The position numbers were made by a program, and so were the translations under genes. Below are positions 27,985 to 36,930 of a DNA stretch of 64,000 bases, piece after piece. The stretch's first letter is position 1. Each line of letters opens with the position of its first letter. Source of the DNA: Flavobacterium galactosidilyticum (GTDB lineage Bacteria > Bacteroidota > Bacteroidia > Flavobacteriales > Flavobacteriaceae); NCBI RefSeq assembly GCF_020911945.1, contig NZ_CP087135.1, forward strand, positions 1,240,001 to 1,304,000. The letters are read 5' to 3'. The notes under the pieces were generated by a model. It worked only from the letters and a program-made list of their open reading frames with translations, was not told the DNA's origin and ran no database searches.

Positions 27985-28592
27985 AATTCAAGTATTTTGA
28001 TTTTTTTTCTAAAATACAAATCTAATTCTTTTATCAATTCGTAGTTAGCGCGCTTCTGTCTTCGGCTAACTGCTGCTTGGTTTATACCTAATAGCGTTCC
28101 GATTTCTTCTTGTGAAAGTGTAGGGTTTTGTGTCGCAACTAAAACAAATTCAGCGGATTGCTGTAGCCAATTATCCATAAAAGATAAGCTTAATTTTAGC
28201 ATTAAATTTAATTCTTCGTCAAAAAATGCATCACCAGAATTGATTGCTAAATTCAGTTTCTTTTTTTTTAACGTGTCAAATGTTTCACCTGAACGGATAA
28301 AAGCACTTCCATTACTTTCTGTAATTTTTCTTGCTTTGTATGTTCTCTCGCCAAAACCTATGCTTATTCTTATATCTAAATTGATACATTTGAAAAATGC
28401 TTTAAGTTGATAAGCGACTAATAAGGCATCTTCAGGATTTCTAATTTCTAATTGAAATTCATCTCCACGGTAAATTTCCCAATCATTTGGAGATTTTCCA
28501 AATGTGTTTAAAAAAGCTTTTAAATCAGCCATCCATTTTTTGGAAGAAAGCTTTCTAGAATTGATTATATCAGCCGTAAGTATCGCATTCAT
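27981..28592 (-). CDS. SatD family protein: nucleotidyl-cyclase-like domain plus helix-turn-helix
   Basis: 203 residues, no signal peptide. Residues 1-110 read like a class III nucleotidyl cyclase/GGDEF-type palm fold: ILTADIINS with Asp8 (first metal-type Asp), YRGDEFQLEI with Asp44 (second), EDALLVAYQLKAFF, IRISIGFG (76-81), and GSAFIRSGETFD, where cyclases have a VNxAAR segment. Residues about 157-185 form a helix-turn-helix (LSQEEIGTLLGINQAAVSRRQKRA). SatD was named in streptococcal acid-tolerance loci. Enzymatic activity here is inference. A 28-bp repeat array with palindromic half-sites lies just upstream, a likely binding site for this HTH. Coupled to the DUF3307 gene by a 4-bp overlap. 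Confidence 0.83.
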   Translation of the reverse strand: MNAILTADIINSRKLSSKKWMADLKAFLNTFGKSPNDWEIYRGDEFQLEIRNPEDALLVAYQLKAFFKCINLDIRISIGFGERTYKARKITESNGSAFIRSGETFDTLKKKKLNLAINSGDAFFDEELNLMLKLSLSFMDNWLQQSAEFVLVATQNPTLSQEEIGTLLGINQAAVSRRQKRANYELIKELDLYFRKKIKILEL

Positions 28593-28596
28593 AAGT

Positions 28597-28604
28597 CAAA
28601 TGTA
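28597..28604 (-). promoter_or_regulatory. -7 promoter element TACATTTG for satD
   Basis: Exact TAnnTTTG on the minus strand, only 4 bp from the satD ATG, which implies a leaderless or near-leaderless transcript. A TTG lies 22 bp upstream, at the edge of the repeat array. Confidence 0.5.
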
Positions 28605-28630
28605 ATGAAATTGTTTTGTAAAATTACAAT

Positions 28631-28720
28631 TATTATCAAAAAGCGTAATATTATCAATTATTACTTAAAAGTGTAATATTTAATTTTATTACCTAAATGA
28701 GTAATAATTTGTTTTATGAT
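28631..28720. repeat. 28-bp repeat array of alternating TATTAC/GTAATA half-sites (candidate operators)
   Basis: Three 28-bp units (28631, 28659, 28687) and a degenerate fourth at 28715. Each unit begins TATTAC or TATTAT, has an 8-bp spacer, then GTAATA. Half-sites therefore fall at 28631, 28645, 28659, 28673, 28687 and 28701, exactly 14 bp apart and alternating in orientation, so each unit is a TATTAC-N8-GTAATA palindrome. The array fills the divergent satD/mvaB gap, starting just beyond the satD promoter and ending 51 bp before the mvaB -7 element. The layout suggests cooperative protein binding. Confidence 0.8.
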
Positions 28721-28757
28721 AATATAAAAAACGATTTCGTAAAAACAATTTGTTTAG

Positions 28758-28765
28758 TATCTTTG
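28758..28765 (+). promoter_or_regulatory. -7 promoter element TATCTTTG for mvaB
   Basis: Exact TAnnTTTG ending 7 bp before the mvaB ATG, predicting a transcript that starts at or next to the start codon. Confidence 0.55.
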
Positions 28766-28772
28766 GCTACCT

Positions 28773-29636
28773 ATGGAGCCAATTAAAATTATAGAATGTC
28801 CACGTGATGCTATGCAAGGTATTAAGCCGTTTATTCCAACAGGAAAAAAGGTGACTTATATACAATCTTTGTTGCGTGTGGGGTTTGATAGTATTGATTT
28901 TGGTAGTTTTGTTTCGCCTAAAGCAATTCCGCAAATGCAAGACACAGCCGAAGTTTTAGCACAACTCGATTTGTCTAAAACTCGAAGTAAATTACTAGCG
29001 ATTATTGCCAATACTCAAGGTGCTACATTAGCTTCTGTTCATCCTGAAATTCAATATTTAGGTTTTCCATTTTCGATTTCTGAGAATTTTCAGATGCGAA
29101 ATACCCACAAAACCATAGCCGAATCATTAATCACACTACAAGAAATTCTGGAAATTGCTGATAAAGGCAACAAGGAAGTAGTTACATATCTGTCAATGGG
29201 TTTTGGTAATCCCTATGGTGATCCATGGAATGTGGAAATAGTAGGAGAGTGGACTCGTACATTAGCAGATATGGGAGTGAAAATCCTATCCCTTTCAGAT
29301 ACAGTGGGAAGTTCTACTCCTGATGTAATCTCTTATTTATTTTCAAATCTGATTCCAGCATATCCTCAATTAGAATTTGGAGCCCACTTACACACAACAC
29401 CGGATAAATGGTTTGAGAAAATTGATTCGGCCTATAAAGTGGGTTGTCGTCGTTTTGATGGTGCTATTCAGGGTTTTGGCGGTTGTCCGATGGCTACTGA
29501 TAAACTAACGGGTAATATGCCTACTGAGAAATTATTGTCGTATTTTACAGCGCAAAAAGAATTGACTAATATGAGTCCAATGAGTTTTGAAAGTGCTTAT
29601 AACGAGGCTTCTATGTTATTTGGAGAATATCATTAA
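28773..29636 (+). CDS. mvaB: Hydroxymethylglutaryl-CoA lyase
   Basis: 287-residue TIM-barrel lyase that splits HMG-CoA to acetyl-CoA and acetoacetate in leucine catabolism. Motifs: IIECPRDAMQGIKPFIPT (catalytic Asp/Arg region), FDSIDFGSFVSPKAIPQM, YLSMGFGNPYGDPW (where mitochondrial enzymes have a Cys-rich loop), LSLSDTVGSSTPD, FGAHLHTTPD with the metal-binding HLH, and the signature GAIQGFGGCPMA with the active-site Cys. Full length. Divergent from satD and sharing the regulatory gap with the 28-bp array. Confidence 0.94.
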   Translation: MEPIKIIECPRDAMQGIKPFIPTGKKVTYIQSLLRVGFDSIDFGSFVSPKAIPQMQDTAEVLAQLDLSKTRSKLLAIIANTQGATLASVHPEIQYLGFPFSISENFQMRNTHKTIAESLITLQEILEIADKGNKEVVTYLSMGFGNPYGDPWNVEIVGEWTRTLADMGVKILSLSDTVGSSTPDVISYLFSNLIPAYPQLEFGAHLHTTPDKWFEKIDSAYKVGCRRFDGAIQGFGGCPMATDKLTGNMPTEKLLSYFTAQKELTNMSPMSFESAYNEASMLFGEYH

Positions 29637-29738
29637 AAATGAATGCGTATATTTTTACTGATCTTCCGTTTTTAGAAAATAATATAGTTAATTTTAAGGT
29701 GTTCTTTAAAATATCCAAAATCACTTTTTTGAATAGTT

Positions 29739-30290
29739 ATGAAATTACGAAAATTACATAGGTTTTTAGCGACAGTATTTTTGCTACTTTTTTCGTTTTC
29801 ATGTGCTAGTGATTTAGACCTTGATCAGGTTAATGATTTGAAACTAGAACCTGTGGTTGTTGCTAATTTGGCCTATTTTAATATTGAAGCTAAAGATTTT
29901 GCTAGCAGTGGCTCAGGGGAAACAGTACTTAGTAAGGAAACTACATCAGATATTTTTAATGATTCGTTTTTTAGACGCCGAATTAAAAGAGTAGATATTC
30001 TGTTTGAACTTGAGAATACAATAAATAGAGCGTATATAGTAGATTTATTATTTTTTGACATAAACGGTAATGTAATTCACAATACTAATCTCAATATGCA
30101 GCCCTATACAGGTATAGAGAATAAAGTGGCTAAAACCGAAGTGTTTCAGGATGCTAACCTTGATATATTAAAACAAACTACAAAAATTGTTTTTAAGTTA
30201 AGGATGCTTGCAGGAACGTCATTGAGTCCAAGTAGTCCTGGTGGTTTGAAATTCCGTTCTGGTGTAACGGCTTATATTGTAGTAGAATGA
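29739..30290 (+). CDS. Uncharacterised lipoprotein
   Basis: 183 residues with a lipoprotein signal MKLRKLHRFLATVFLLLFSFSC (Cys22), then SDLDLDQVNDLKLEPVVVANLAYFNIEAKDF. The rest is beta-rich with IDILFELENTINRAYIV-type strands and ends GVTAYIVVE. Its stop overlaps the next gene's ATG by 4 bp, so it is coupled with the DUF5723 outer-membrane protein. I do not recognise the family. The pair probably forms one envelope unit. Confidence 0.75.
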   Translation: MKLRKLHRFLATVFLLLFSFSCASDLDLDQVNDLKLEPVVVANLAYFNIEAKDFASSGSGETVLSKETTSDIFNDSFFRRRIKRVDILFELENTINRAYIVDLLFFDINGNVIHNTNLNMQPYTGIENKVAKTEVFQDANLDILKQTTKIVFKLRMLAGTSLSPSSPGGLKFRSGVTAYIVVE

Positions 30291-31678
30291 TAAAAATAGT
30301 ATGGGTAGTTCTTCTCTTGTTTGTTATAAATAGCTTTTCACAAAATAAGCAAATCCTATATAATCTCACCTCTGTTCCTCAGTCCTTACTGACTAATCCT
30401 GGTTCCGACTTTAAATACGATTGGTATATTGGTGTTCCTTTGTTATCTGGAATTTCGGCAAATGTAGGTTCTAGTGGTTTTTCTGCTTATGATTTATTTT
30501 CTAGTAATGGTGTCGATTTTAATCTGAAATTGCGGAATGTAGTTTTCTCTGCTTCAGCTAACGATAAGCTCGCAATCAACGAACAAGTAGAATTTTTGAA
30601 TGGTGGTTTTAGGATAGCGGGAGAACAAAATGATACTTATGTTTCGTTCGGGGTGTATCAAGAATTTGATGCGTTAAGTTATGTTCCAAAAGATTTAGCC
30701 ATTTTAGCTTTGAAAGGTAATTACGAGTACGTAGGTAAAGTTTTTAATTTAGGCGATTTGAGTGCAAAAGCTGAAATGTTATCTGTTTTTCATCTTGGGT
30801 TTCATAAAAACATCAATGAGAAATTTATTTTAGGATTACGGGGAAAGATTTATTCTAGTATATACAACGCAACTTCTACTAATAATTCAGGATATATTTA
30901 TACGATTTCTTCAAATACAGGTGTGTATGAACAAAGAATTTATTCTCAATTACAAATTAACACTTCTGGAATCGCTAAATATGATGATAAAGGTTATGAG
31001 GTTGATGTTGTAAAGGATATAACTAAAAGAGCTTTGTTAGGTGGTAATTTAGGTTTGGGTTTTGATGCTGGGTTTACCTATTATCCAGAGAAAAACGTAC
31101 AACTTACTGCTAGTATCATAGATGTTGGTTTTATAAGACATACTAAAGAAGTGGAAAGTCTGTCCTTAAGAGGAGTGTATGAATACAAAGGGGTAGTGCC
31201 AAAATTTAACTCTGGCGAATCAATTGAAAATGCGTATGAAGAGCTTAAAGGTGCAATTCCTGCAGAAACTTTCTATTCAAACTATACCACTTGGAGACCA
31301 GCTAAATTTAATACTTCAATTCAATTTTCATTTGATGAGGACAGATCAGAGGATTGCGATTGTTTCAATTATACTTCCGAAAAGATTTATAAAAGTGCAG
31401 TTGGCGCACAGTTGTTTGCTATGACTACTCCAAGAACGCCATTTATTGCTTTTACAACTTATTATAGAAGAAAAATCTTCAATGCATTACAGATGAAAGC
31501 TACTTACACGCTAGATTCCTATTCGTATAAGAATATTGGTTTGGGTTTATCAAGCAACCTTGGTCCTGTGAATTTTTATGTTCTTGCAGATAATCTTTTA
31601 GAATACACAGATGTAACTAAAGCCAATAGTCTTTCTTTTCAGTTTGGTTTTAATGTTATTTTTAAAAATAGTAAATAG
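30287..31678 (+). CDS. DUF5723 outer-membrane protein
   Basis: 463 residues. Signal peptide MIKIVWVVLLLFVINSFSQ, then NKQILYNLTSVPQSLLTNPGSDF, the DUF5723 opening. The body has repeated barrel-like strands ending VNFYVLADNLLEYTDV and LSFQFGFNVIFKN. The family is found in Bacteroidetes and resembles PorP/SprF-like barrels in layout. Function unknown. Overlaps the upstream lipoprotein gene by 4 bp and converges with the P-type ATPase (6 bp between stops). Confidence 0.82.
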   Translation: MIKIVWVVLLLFVINSFSQNKQILYNLTSVPQSLLTNPGSDFKYDWYIGVPLLSGISANVGSSGFSAYDLFSSNGVDFNLKLRNVVFSASANDKLAINEQVEFLNGGFRIAGEQNDTYVSFGVYQEFDALSYVPKDLAILALKGNYEYVGKVFNLGDLSAKAEMLSVFHLGFHKNINEKFILGLRGKIYSSIYNATSTNNSGYIYTISSNTGVYEQRIYSQLQINTSGIAKYDDKGYEVDVVKDITKRALLGGNLGLGFDAGFTYYPEKNVQLTASIIDVGFIRHTKEVESLSLRGVYEYKGVVPKFNSGESIENAYEELKGAIPAETFYSNYTTWRPAKFNTSIQFSFDEDRSEDCDCFNYTSEKIYKSAVGAQLFAMTTPRTPFIAFTTYYRRKIFNALQMKATYTLDSYSYKNIGLGLSSNLGPVNFYVLADNLLEYTDVTKANSLSFQFGFNVIFKNSK

Positions 31679-31684
31679 TAATTA

Positions 31685-34189
31685 CTAGTTTGCATAATGC
31701 ACTTTTCTCCTTTTAAGAGTTTTGTAAATTTCTATCCACAACACCGAAACAAAACCAATAATAATACTCAAACCGATTTGGAAAACAGAAACGCTTTCGA
31801 ATTGGAAAAAACGTGCTAAAGCTGGAATAAATAGTAAGCACGCTATCATTATAATTGTTACACTTATTATCATTAAAACTAAATTGTTCTTGTAGCGTAA
31901 AGTGGTGAAAATCGAGTAATAAAAGGAACGATTGGTGAGTGTTAGGAAAATATTGGACGAAATTAGAGTCAAAAAAACCACGGTTCTTGTAGTAGCTTCA
32001 GAGCAATTTGTAGCGACACAATATTGATAGACAAACAATAAGCCGATTGTAATAATTATTCCTTGAATAATACTAATGGTAATTTCTTTTAGTTTAAAAA
32101 AGGTATTTGTCATTGGTCTTGGTTTCTCTAACATTAAATTGCGTTCCATCGGTTCGTTTTCATATATTATAGAACAAGTAGGTCCCATGATAATTTCTAA
32201 AAAGATAACGTGTACAGGCGAAAAAATATTGGGATACACCCATCCTAATGCTAGTGGTATAAAGACAATTAGAATGATTGGGATGTGTATGGAAATAATA
32301 TACTGTATTGCTTTTTTTAAATTGCTGTATATTTTTCTACCCATGGCGATGGCATCTATCATTTTAGAAAAATCATCGTCAACAAGAACCAAATTAGCTG
32401 CTTGTTTAGCAATTTCGGTACCTTTTTTCCCCATGGCAATTCCAATATGAGCTGATTTTAAAGCTGGTCCGTCATTTACTCCGTCTCCAGTCATGGCTAC
32501 AATTTGATTATTGTCTTTTAACGCTTTGATAATTTTGAGTTTTGCTTCAGGAAACATTCGAGTGAAAATGGCAGTTTCCATAACTCTTTTTCTTAGGGTT
32601 GATTCATCCATCACCATTAATTCATCGCCATTCAATGTTTTGTCTGCATTTCTAAAGCCTATTTGCTTGGCTATTGTAGCGGTAGTTTCTGCATTGTCGC
32701 CAGTAACTATTTTTAACTGAATTCCGGCATTGTATAATGTTTCGAAAACTGCTTTTATATTCCCTTTTGGAGGATCATAAAATGCAATTAATCCTTTAAA
32801 ATCAAAATCAAATTCCTGCTGTTTTTTAGGATAATCATTTCCAGAAAATTTAGCAATACCTACACCTAAGACCCGATAACCTTCTAATGCCATTTTCGTC
32901 ATCGCTGCTACAACTTGTTGGGTTTCTTTTTCTGATAAATTGGAAGTAGCAATTAAAGCCTCAGTTGCGCCTTTCGCAGCGATAATTCTATTTTCATTTT
33001 GATTTTCAAAAACATGAGTCATCATGGGTGGTTTTCCGTCTAATGGGTATTCATGTACTAGTTTAAAATTTGGTCGCTCGTCTGTTGTTTTTAATTTAGA
33101 ATAAGCATCATGAAGTGCTATTTCCATTGCATCAAAAGGAATAGGTTCGCTTGCCCACATGGCAATAGTTAGTAATTCTACACTATTCTCATCGGAATAA
33201 TTCTCTTTGATAGTGTCATCTGACAAAGTGTAGCATTGCGCCAGACTCATTCTGTTTTCGGTAATAGTTCCTGTTTTGTCCGTACAAATTACATCAGCGC
33301 TTCCTAAAGTTTCAACCGTTTTAGTTTGTTTTACAATAATTCCCATTTTCATTAATCGCCAAGAACCAAGTGCCATAAATGTGGTGAAAGCAACTGGAAT
33401 CTCTTCGGGAATGATGCTCATTGCTAATGTCAGCGCTTTTAATAAGCTGTCTAGAATAGCTTTTGAATTGTAATAATTGATAGCCCAGACGAATCCAAAA
33501 ACGACTAAACCTACAAGAGACATTTTTTTTACAAAGTTCCCCATCTGGACTTGTAAAGGTGTTTTTTCTTCGACAATATCTTCCAGGCTTTTTCCGATTT
33601 TCCCTAATTGGGTTTTATTTCCAATTGCGGTTACTTTGCAAATTGCTAAGCCACTTGTAACTATGGTTCCAAGAGAAACGGTATTGTTATCGGTAGTTTC
33701 GCTTTTAAAAACAGCCATTGATTCACCTGTGAGAATGGATTCGTTAACTGCAAAATCGTTAGACTGAATAATAATTCCATCAGCAGGAATGAAGGTGCCT
33801 TCTTCAGTTTGTATCAAATCTCCAACAACAATTTCTTCACTTGGTATTTCTGTTGTTTCGCCGTTGCGAAGTACTTTGCTTTTGGGTTGTGAAAGTTTTT
33901 TTAAATCGTTTATTGCAGACCTACTTTTCGATTCTTGGTAAAGTGAAATCGCAGATACTAATAGTATAGCGGCAGACATGAAAATTCCATTTCCATAATC
34001 GCCAGTAATAAAATAGATGCTGGTTGCTGTAACTAATAACAAGAACATAGGCTCTTTGACCATTTCGAATACTGAATTCCAAAAAACATTTTTTTTCTCC
34101 TGAATTATAGTATTCGATCCAAATTCTTTTCTGGCGATCACTACTTCTTCGCTTGAAAGTCCATTTAATTTTTGCTGATTTTCTAACAT
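31685..34189 (-). CDS. Cation-translocating P-type ATPase (P2-like)
   Basis: 834 residues. N-terminal cation-ATPase segment (LNGLSSEEVVIARKEFG), actuator with LTGESMAV (TGES near 154-157), fourth membrane helix with IIPEEIPVAF near 261, phosphorylation site DKTGTITEN (Asp303), nucleotide-binding KGATEAL, TGDN, and the hinge MTGDGVNDGPALKSAHIG. Ten helices are expected, with a cation-ATPase C-terminal region (VIFLEIIMGPTCSIIYE). The overall form matches Ca2+-type pumps, but PEEIP differs from the PEGLP typical of SERCA, so ion specificity is open. Monocistronic, divergent from guaB. Confidence 0.9.
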   Translation of the reverse strand: MLENQQKLNGLSSEEVVIARKEFGSNTIIQEKKNVFWNSVFEMVKEPMFLLLVTATSIYFITGDYGNGIFMSAAILLVSAISLYQESKSRSAINDLKKLSQPKSKVLRNGETTEIPSEEIVVGDLIQTEEGTFIPADGIIIQSNDFAVNESILTGESMAVFKSETTDNNTVSLGTIVTSGLAICKVTAIGNKTQLGKIGKSLEDIVEEKTPLQVQMGNFVKKMSLVGLVVFGFVWAINYYNSKAILDSLLKALTLAMSIIPEEIPVAFTTFMALGSWRLMKMGIIVKQTKTVETLGSADVICTDKTGTITENRMSLAQCYTLSDDTIKENYSDENSVELLTIAMWASEPIPFDAMEIALHDAYSKLKTTDERPNFKLVHEYPLDGKPPMMTHVFENQNENRIIAAKGATEALIATSNLSEKETQQVVAAMTKMALEGYRVLGVGIAKFSGNDYPKKQQEFDFDFKGLIAFYDPPKGNIKAVFETLYNAGIQLKIVTGDNAETTATIAKQIGFRNADKTLNGDELMVMDESTLRKRVMETAIFTRMFPEAKLKIIKALKDNNQIVAMTGDGVNDGPALKSAHIGIAMGKKGTEIAKQAANLVLVDDDFSKMIDAIAMGRKIYSNLKKAIQYIISIHIPIILIVFIPLALGWVYPNIFSPVHVIFLEIIMGPTCSIIYENEPMERNLMLEKPRPMTNTFFKLKEITISIIQGIIITIGLLFVYQYCVATNCSEATTRTVVFLTLISSNIFLTLTNRSFYYSIFTTLRYKNNLVLMIISVTIIMIACLLFIPALARFFQFESVSVFQIGLSIIIGFVSVLWIEIYKTLKRRKVHYAN

Positions 34190-34314
34190 TTTGAATAAAT
34201 TAATTGGAAATATTTATTGGAAAAGTTGTCGTAAAATGGCGTCAAATAATTGACTTTGAACTGCAATTTAATTATTTATTCGGTAAGAAGTCTGTTTTTC
34301 TCCTTAAGATTGTT

Positions 34315-34322
34315 TATATTTG
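34315..34322 (+). promoter_or_regulatory. -7 promoter element TATATTTG for guaB
   Basis: Exact TAnnTTTG, 29 bp before the guaB ATG. Confidence 0.65.
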
Positions 34323-34351
34323 CACGCAATTAAACACCAACTACAATTGCA

Positions 34352-35824
34352 ATGATCGCACACAACTCTAAAATTATCGGTGAAGGATTAACTTACGATG
34401 ATGTTTTATTAGTTCCCAACTACTCAAATGTGCTTCCACGCGAAGTGAGTATCAAATCTAAATTTTCAAGAAATATAACACTTAATGTTCCTATAGTATC
34501 TGCAGCTATGGATACTGTTACTCAAAGTGCTATGGCAATTGCCATGGCTCAAGAGGGAGGGATTGGTGTTTTGCATAAAAATATGACTATCGAGCAGCAA
34601 GCTGCTAAAGTTAGAAAAGTAAAACGCGCAGAGTCAGGAATGATTATCGATCCTGTTACATTACCATTAACTTCTACCGTAGCAGATGCCAAAAATGCGA
34701 TGAAAGAATTCGGTATTGGTGGTATTCCAATTGTGGATGAAAACAAAATTCTAAAAGGAATTGTTACTAACAGAGATTTACGTTTCGAAAAAAATGGTGG
34801 AAGACCTATTGTTGAGGTAATGACTACTGAAAATTTGATAACTGTTCCTGAAGGTACTTCACTTGAAGAAGCAGAAATTGTTTTGCAAGGTCATAAAATC
34901 GAAAAATTACCAGTCGTAAATAATAAGTATGAATTAGTTGGTTTAATTACCTTCAGAGATATTACTAAATTGACGCAAAAACCAAACGCTAATAAAGATA
35001 AATTTGGACGTTTAAGAGTTGCTGCTGCCTTAGGTGTTACTGCTGATGCAGTAGAAAGAGCAACGGCATTAGTAAATGCGGGAGTTGATGCTGTAATTAT
35101 TGATACAGCGCACGGACATACAAAAGGTGTTGTAGATGTTTTAAAAGCAGTAAAAGCTAAATTTCCAGACCTAGATGTTATCGTGGGAAATATTGCTACT
35201 CCAGAAGCTGCTAAATATTTAGTTGAAAATGGAGCAGATGGTGTGAAAGTAGGAATTGGACCAGGTTCAATTTGTACGACTCGCATCGTTGCTGGTGTTG
35301 GTTTTCCTCAGTTTTCAGCTGTTCTTGAAGTAGCTGCGGCTATAAAAGGTACTGGTGTTCCTGTTATTGCTGATGGTGGAATTCGTTACACAGGTGATAT
35401 CCCTAAAGCAATTGCTGCAGGTGCTGATTGTGTAATGTTAGGTTCATTACTTGCTGGTACTATGGAATCTCCTGGAGAAACTATTATTTTTGAAGGAAGA
35501 AAATTCAAATCGTACCGTGGAATGGGTTCTGTTGAAGCGATGCAAGAAGGTTCAAAAGATCGTTATTTTCAAGATGTAGAAGATGATGTTAAGAAGCTAG
35601 TTCCGGAAGGAATTGTAGGGCGTGTGCCTTATAAAGGGGAATTGAATGAAAGTATGCAACAATTCATAGGTGGTCTTCGTGCCGGTATGGGTTATTGTGG
35701 TTCTAAAGATATTCCAACGTTGCAGGAAACAGGTCGTTTTGTTCGTATTACGGTAAGTGGAATCAATGAAAGTCACCCTCATAATGTGACTATTACTAAA
35801 GAAGCTCCTAATTATTCGAGATAA
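34352..35824 (+). CDS. guaB: Inosine-5'-monophosphate dehydrogenase
   Basis: 490-residue TIM barrel with an inserted pair of CBS domains (about 95-205). Converts IMP to XMP, the committed step to GMP. Motifs: [41 protein letters not shown], the active-site loop [18 protein letters not shown] with the catalytic Cys, [41 protein letters not shown], and the flap [11 protein letters not shown]. Full length and firm. A strong terminator follows. Confidence 0.97.
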   Translation: MIAHNSKIIGEGLTYDDVLLVPNYSNVLPREVSIKSKFSRNITLNVPIVSAAMDTVTQSAMAIAMAQEGGIGVLHKNMTIEQQAAKVRKVKRAESGMIIDPVTLPLTSTVADAKNAMKEFGIGGIPIVDENKILKGIVTNRDLRFEKNGGRPIVEVMTTENLITVPEGTSLEEAEIVLQGHKIEKLPVVNNKYELVGLITFRDITKLTQKPNANKDKFGRLRVAAALGVTADAVERATALVNAGVDAVIIDTAHGHTKGVVDVLKAVKAKFPDLDVIVGNIATPEAAKYLVENGADGVKVGIGPGSICTTRIVAGVGFPQFSAVLEVAAAIKGTGVPVIADGGIRYTGDIPKAIAAGADCVMLGSLLAGTMESPGETIIFEGRKFKSYRGMGSVEAMQEGSKDRYFQDVEDDVKKLVPEGIVGRVPYKGELNESMQQFIGGLRAGMGYCGSKDIPTLQETGRFVRITVSGINESHPHNVTITKEAPNYSR

Positions 35825-35841
35825 ATTAAGCTCAAAATATT

Positions 35842-35886
35842 AAAAAGGCTGTTAAGAGTATTAAAACTCTAGACAGCCTTTTTTAT
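35842..35886 (+). terminator. Terminator after guaB
   Basis: Stem AAAAAGGCTGT / ACAGCCTTTTT with an inner GAGT/ACTC helix, followed by T6. Confidence 0.88.
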
Positions 35887-35892
35887 TAGGAA

Positions 35893-36003
35893 TTAGTCTC
35901 TTTTCGGAGCGTTTTTTTTATCTCTTTTTTCTTCTTTCTTTTCCTTTGCTGTTTTTAAAGGCTCTTTTTTCGCAGTTTTCTTTGCGTCTTGACTCTTTGC
36001 CAT
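35893..36003 (-). CDS. 36-residue lysine-rich small protein
   Basis: Encodes MAKSQDAKKTAKKEPLKTA and on to KNAPKRD, about 40% lysine, strongly basic, with no hydrophobic stretch. The frame is clean from ATG to TAA and lies in a gap between two terminators. Such a composition suggests nucleic-acid or ribosome binding (inference). Similar tiny lysine-rich proteins occur in other Flavobacterium genomes as far as I recall. No clear TAnnTTTG promoter was found. Confidence 0.6.
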   Translation of the reverse strand: MAKSQDAKKTAKKEPLKTAKEKKEEKRDKKNAPKRD

Positions 36004-36087
36004 GATAATAGATATTTAAAATTAGTTTTATTGTAGGTAAATATATAGCATATTTTTTGATTTGGACTTAAGAATGATTTTGAAATA

Positions 36088-36123
36088 GAAATTCTCAACT
36101 ACTTAGCGTAATTGAGAATTTTA
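36088..36123 (-). terminator. Hairpin after the carboxypeptidase-regulatory-like gene
   Basis: Stem AAATTCTCAA / TTGAGAATTT with a 13-base loop, 40 bp past the stop at 36163. The U-tract is weak on the minus strand. Confidence 0.5.
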
Positions 36124-36162
36124 TAGGTTGAATTTTTAAAAAAAATGAGATTTTGTTTCTTT

Positions 36163-36930
36163 CTAATTTTTCTTTAAAACTTTATACTCTTCGTAACAAC
36201 CGCTTATAGCATCCATAATTTGTAAATCATTTGCTGTTTGTATAAATGATTCAGAATAGTTGCAACGTTGCAGAATTTCAGCTATTTCGTTTTTGTCAAC
36301 TCCTAAAAGAACAGCGATCATTTCTCTGTCAAACTTAGATTCTAAAAGATTCCTAACAGTGTCATCCTTTTTCATCTCTTTTAGCTTCTTGAGTTCTTTT
36401 GGGTTTTTACCAAAGAAGTTATAGAGGACATCTGCAGGATTGAATATGGATCCAAGGACTCTTCCAAAGGCATTTGGAGAATATTCTCCAGCTTCGTAGC
36501 CTTGGGTTAAACCCGAAATACTGTATCTGAAATTTTCTTTAACCGGTATGATTTTAGTATCTACTTCAAGGTATCCCGTAAGATTGAAAGGTCGGATAAC
36601 CACTTCTTCTAGTGCAATGGCTTTTTCGGTAAGTTGTATTTTGGTACTTTTATTTTTTAGCCAGTCATTCGTAACACGTACGCGTAATGATTGAAATCCT
36701 AGACTGGTAATATGAAGTGTATCATTTACTTGGACATCGAGTTCAAAGTAGCCGCCTAAATCAGTAGTGGCGCCTCGCACTTTGTTGACATTGATAATGT
36801 TAACTCCAGACAAAGGTTCTTTAGTAGTATTGCTGATGATGATACCATTAACTTTCTGGGAAGGTTCTTTAACTTGCCCAATTGCAGTTATAGAAATGAC
36901 TAAAAAAAAGAGAACTACAAAATATTTCAT
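36163..36930 (-). CDS. Carboxypeptidase-regulatory-like domain protein
   Basis: 255 residues. Signal peptide MKYFVVLFFLVISITAIGQ, then a carboxypeptidase-D-regulatory-like domain (about 25-110): KVNGIIISNTTKEPLSGVNIINVNKVRGATTDLGGYFEL, as in the N-termini of TonB-dependent receptors. There is no plug or barrel. The C-terminal half is helical and charged (NPKELKKLKEMKKDDTVRNLLESKFDREMIAVLLG). Probably periplasmic or surface-associated. Function unknown. Stands alone downstream of the helicase gene. Confidence 0.8.
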   Translation of the reverse strand: MKYFVVLFFLVISITAIGQVKEPSQKVNGIIISNTTKEPLSGVNIINVNKVRGATTDLGGYFELDVQVNDTLHITSLGFQSLRVRVTNDWLKNKSTKIQLTEKAIALEEVVIRPFNLTGYLEVDTKIIPVKENFRYSISGLTQGYEAGEYSPNAFGRVLGSIFNPADVLYNFFGKNPKELKKLKEMKKDDTVRNLLESKFDREMIAVLLGVDKNEIAEILQRCNYSESFIQTANDLQIMDAISGCYEEYKVLKKN

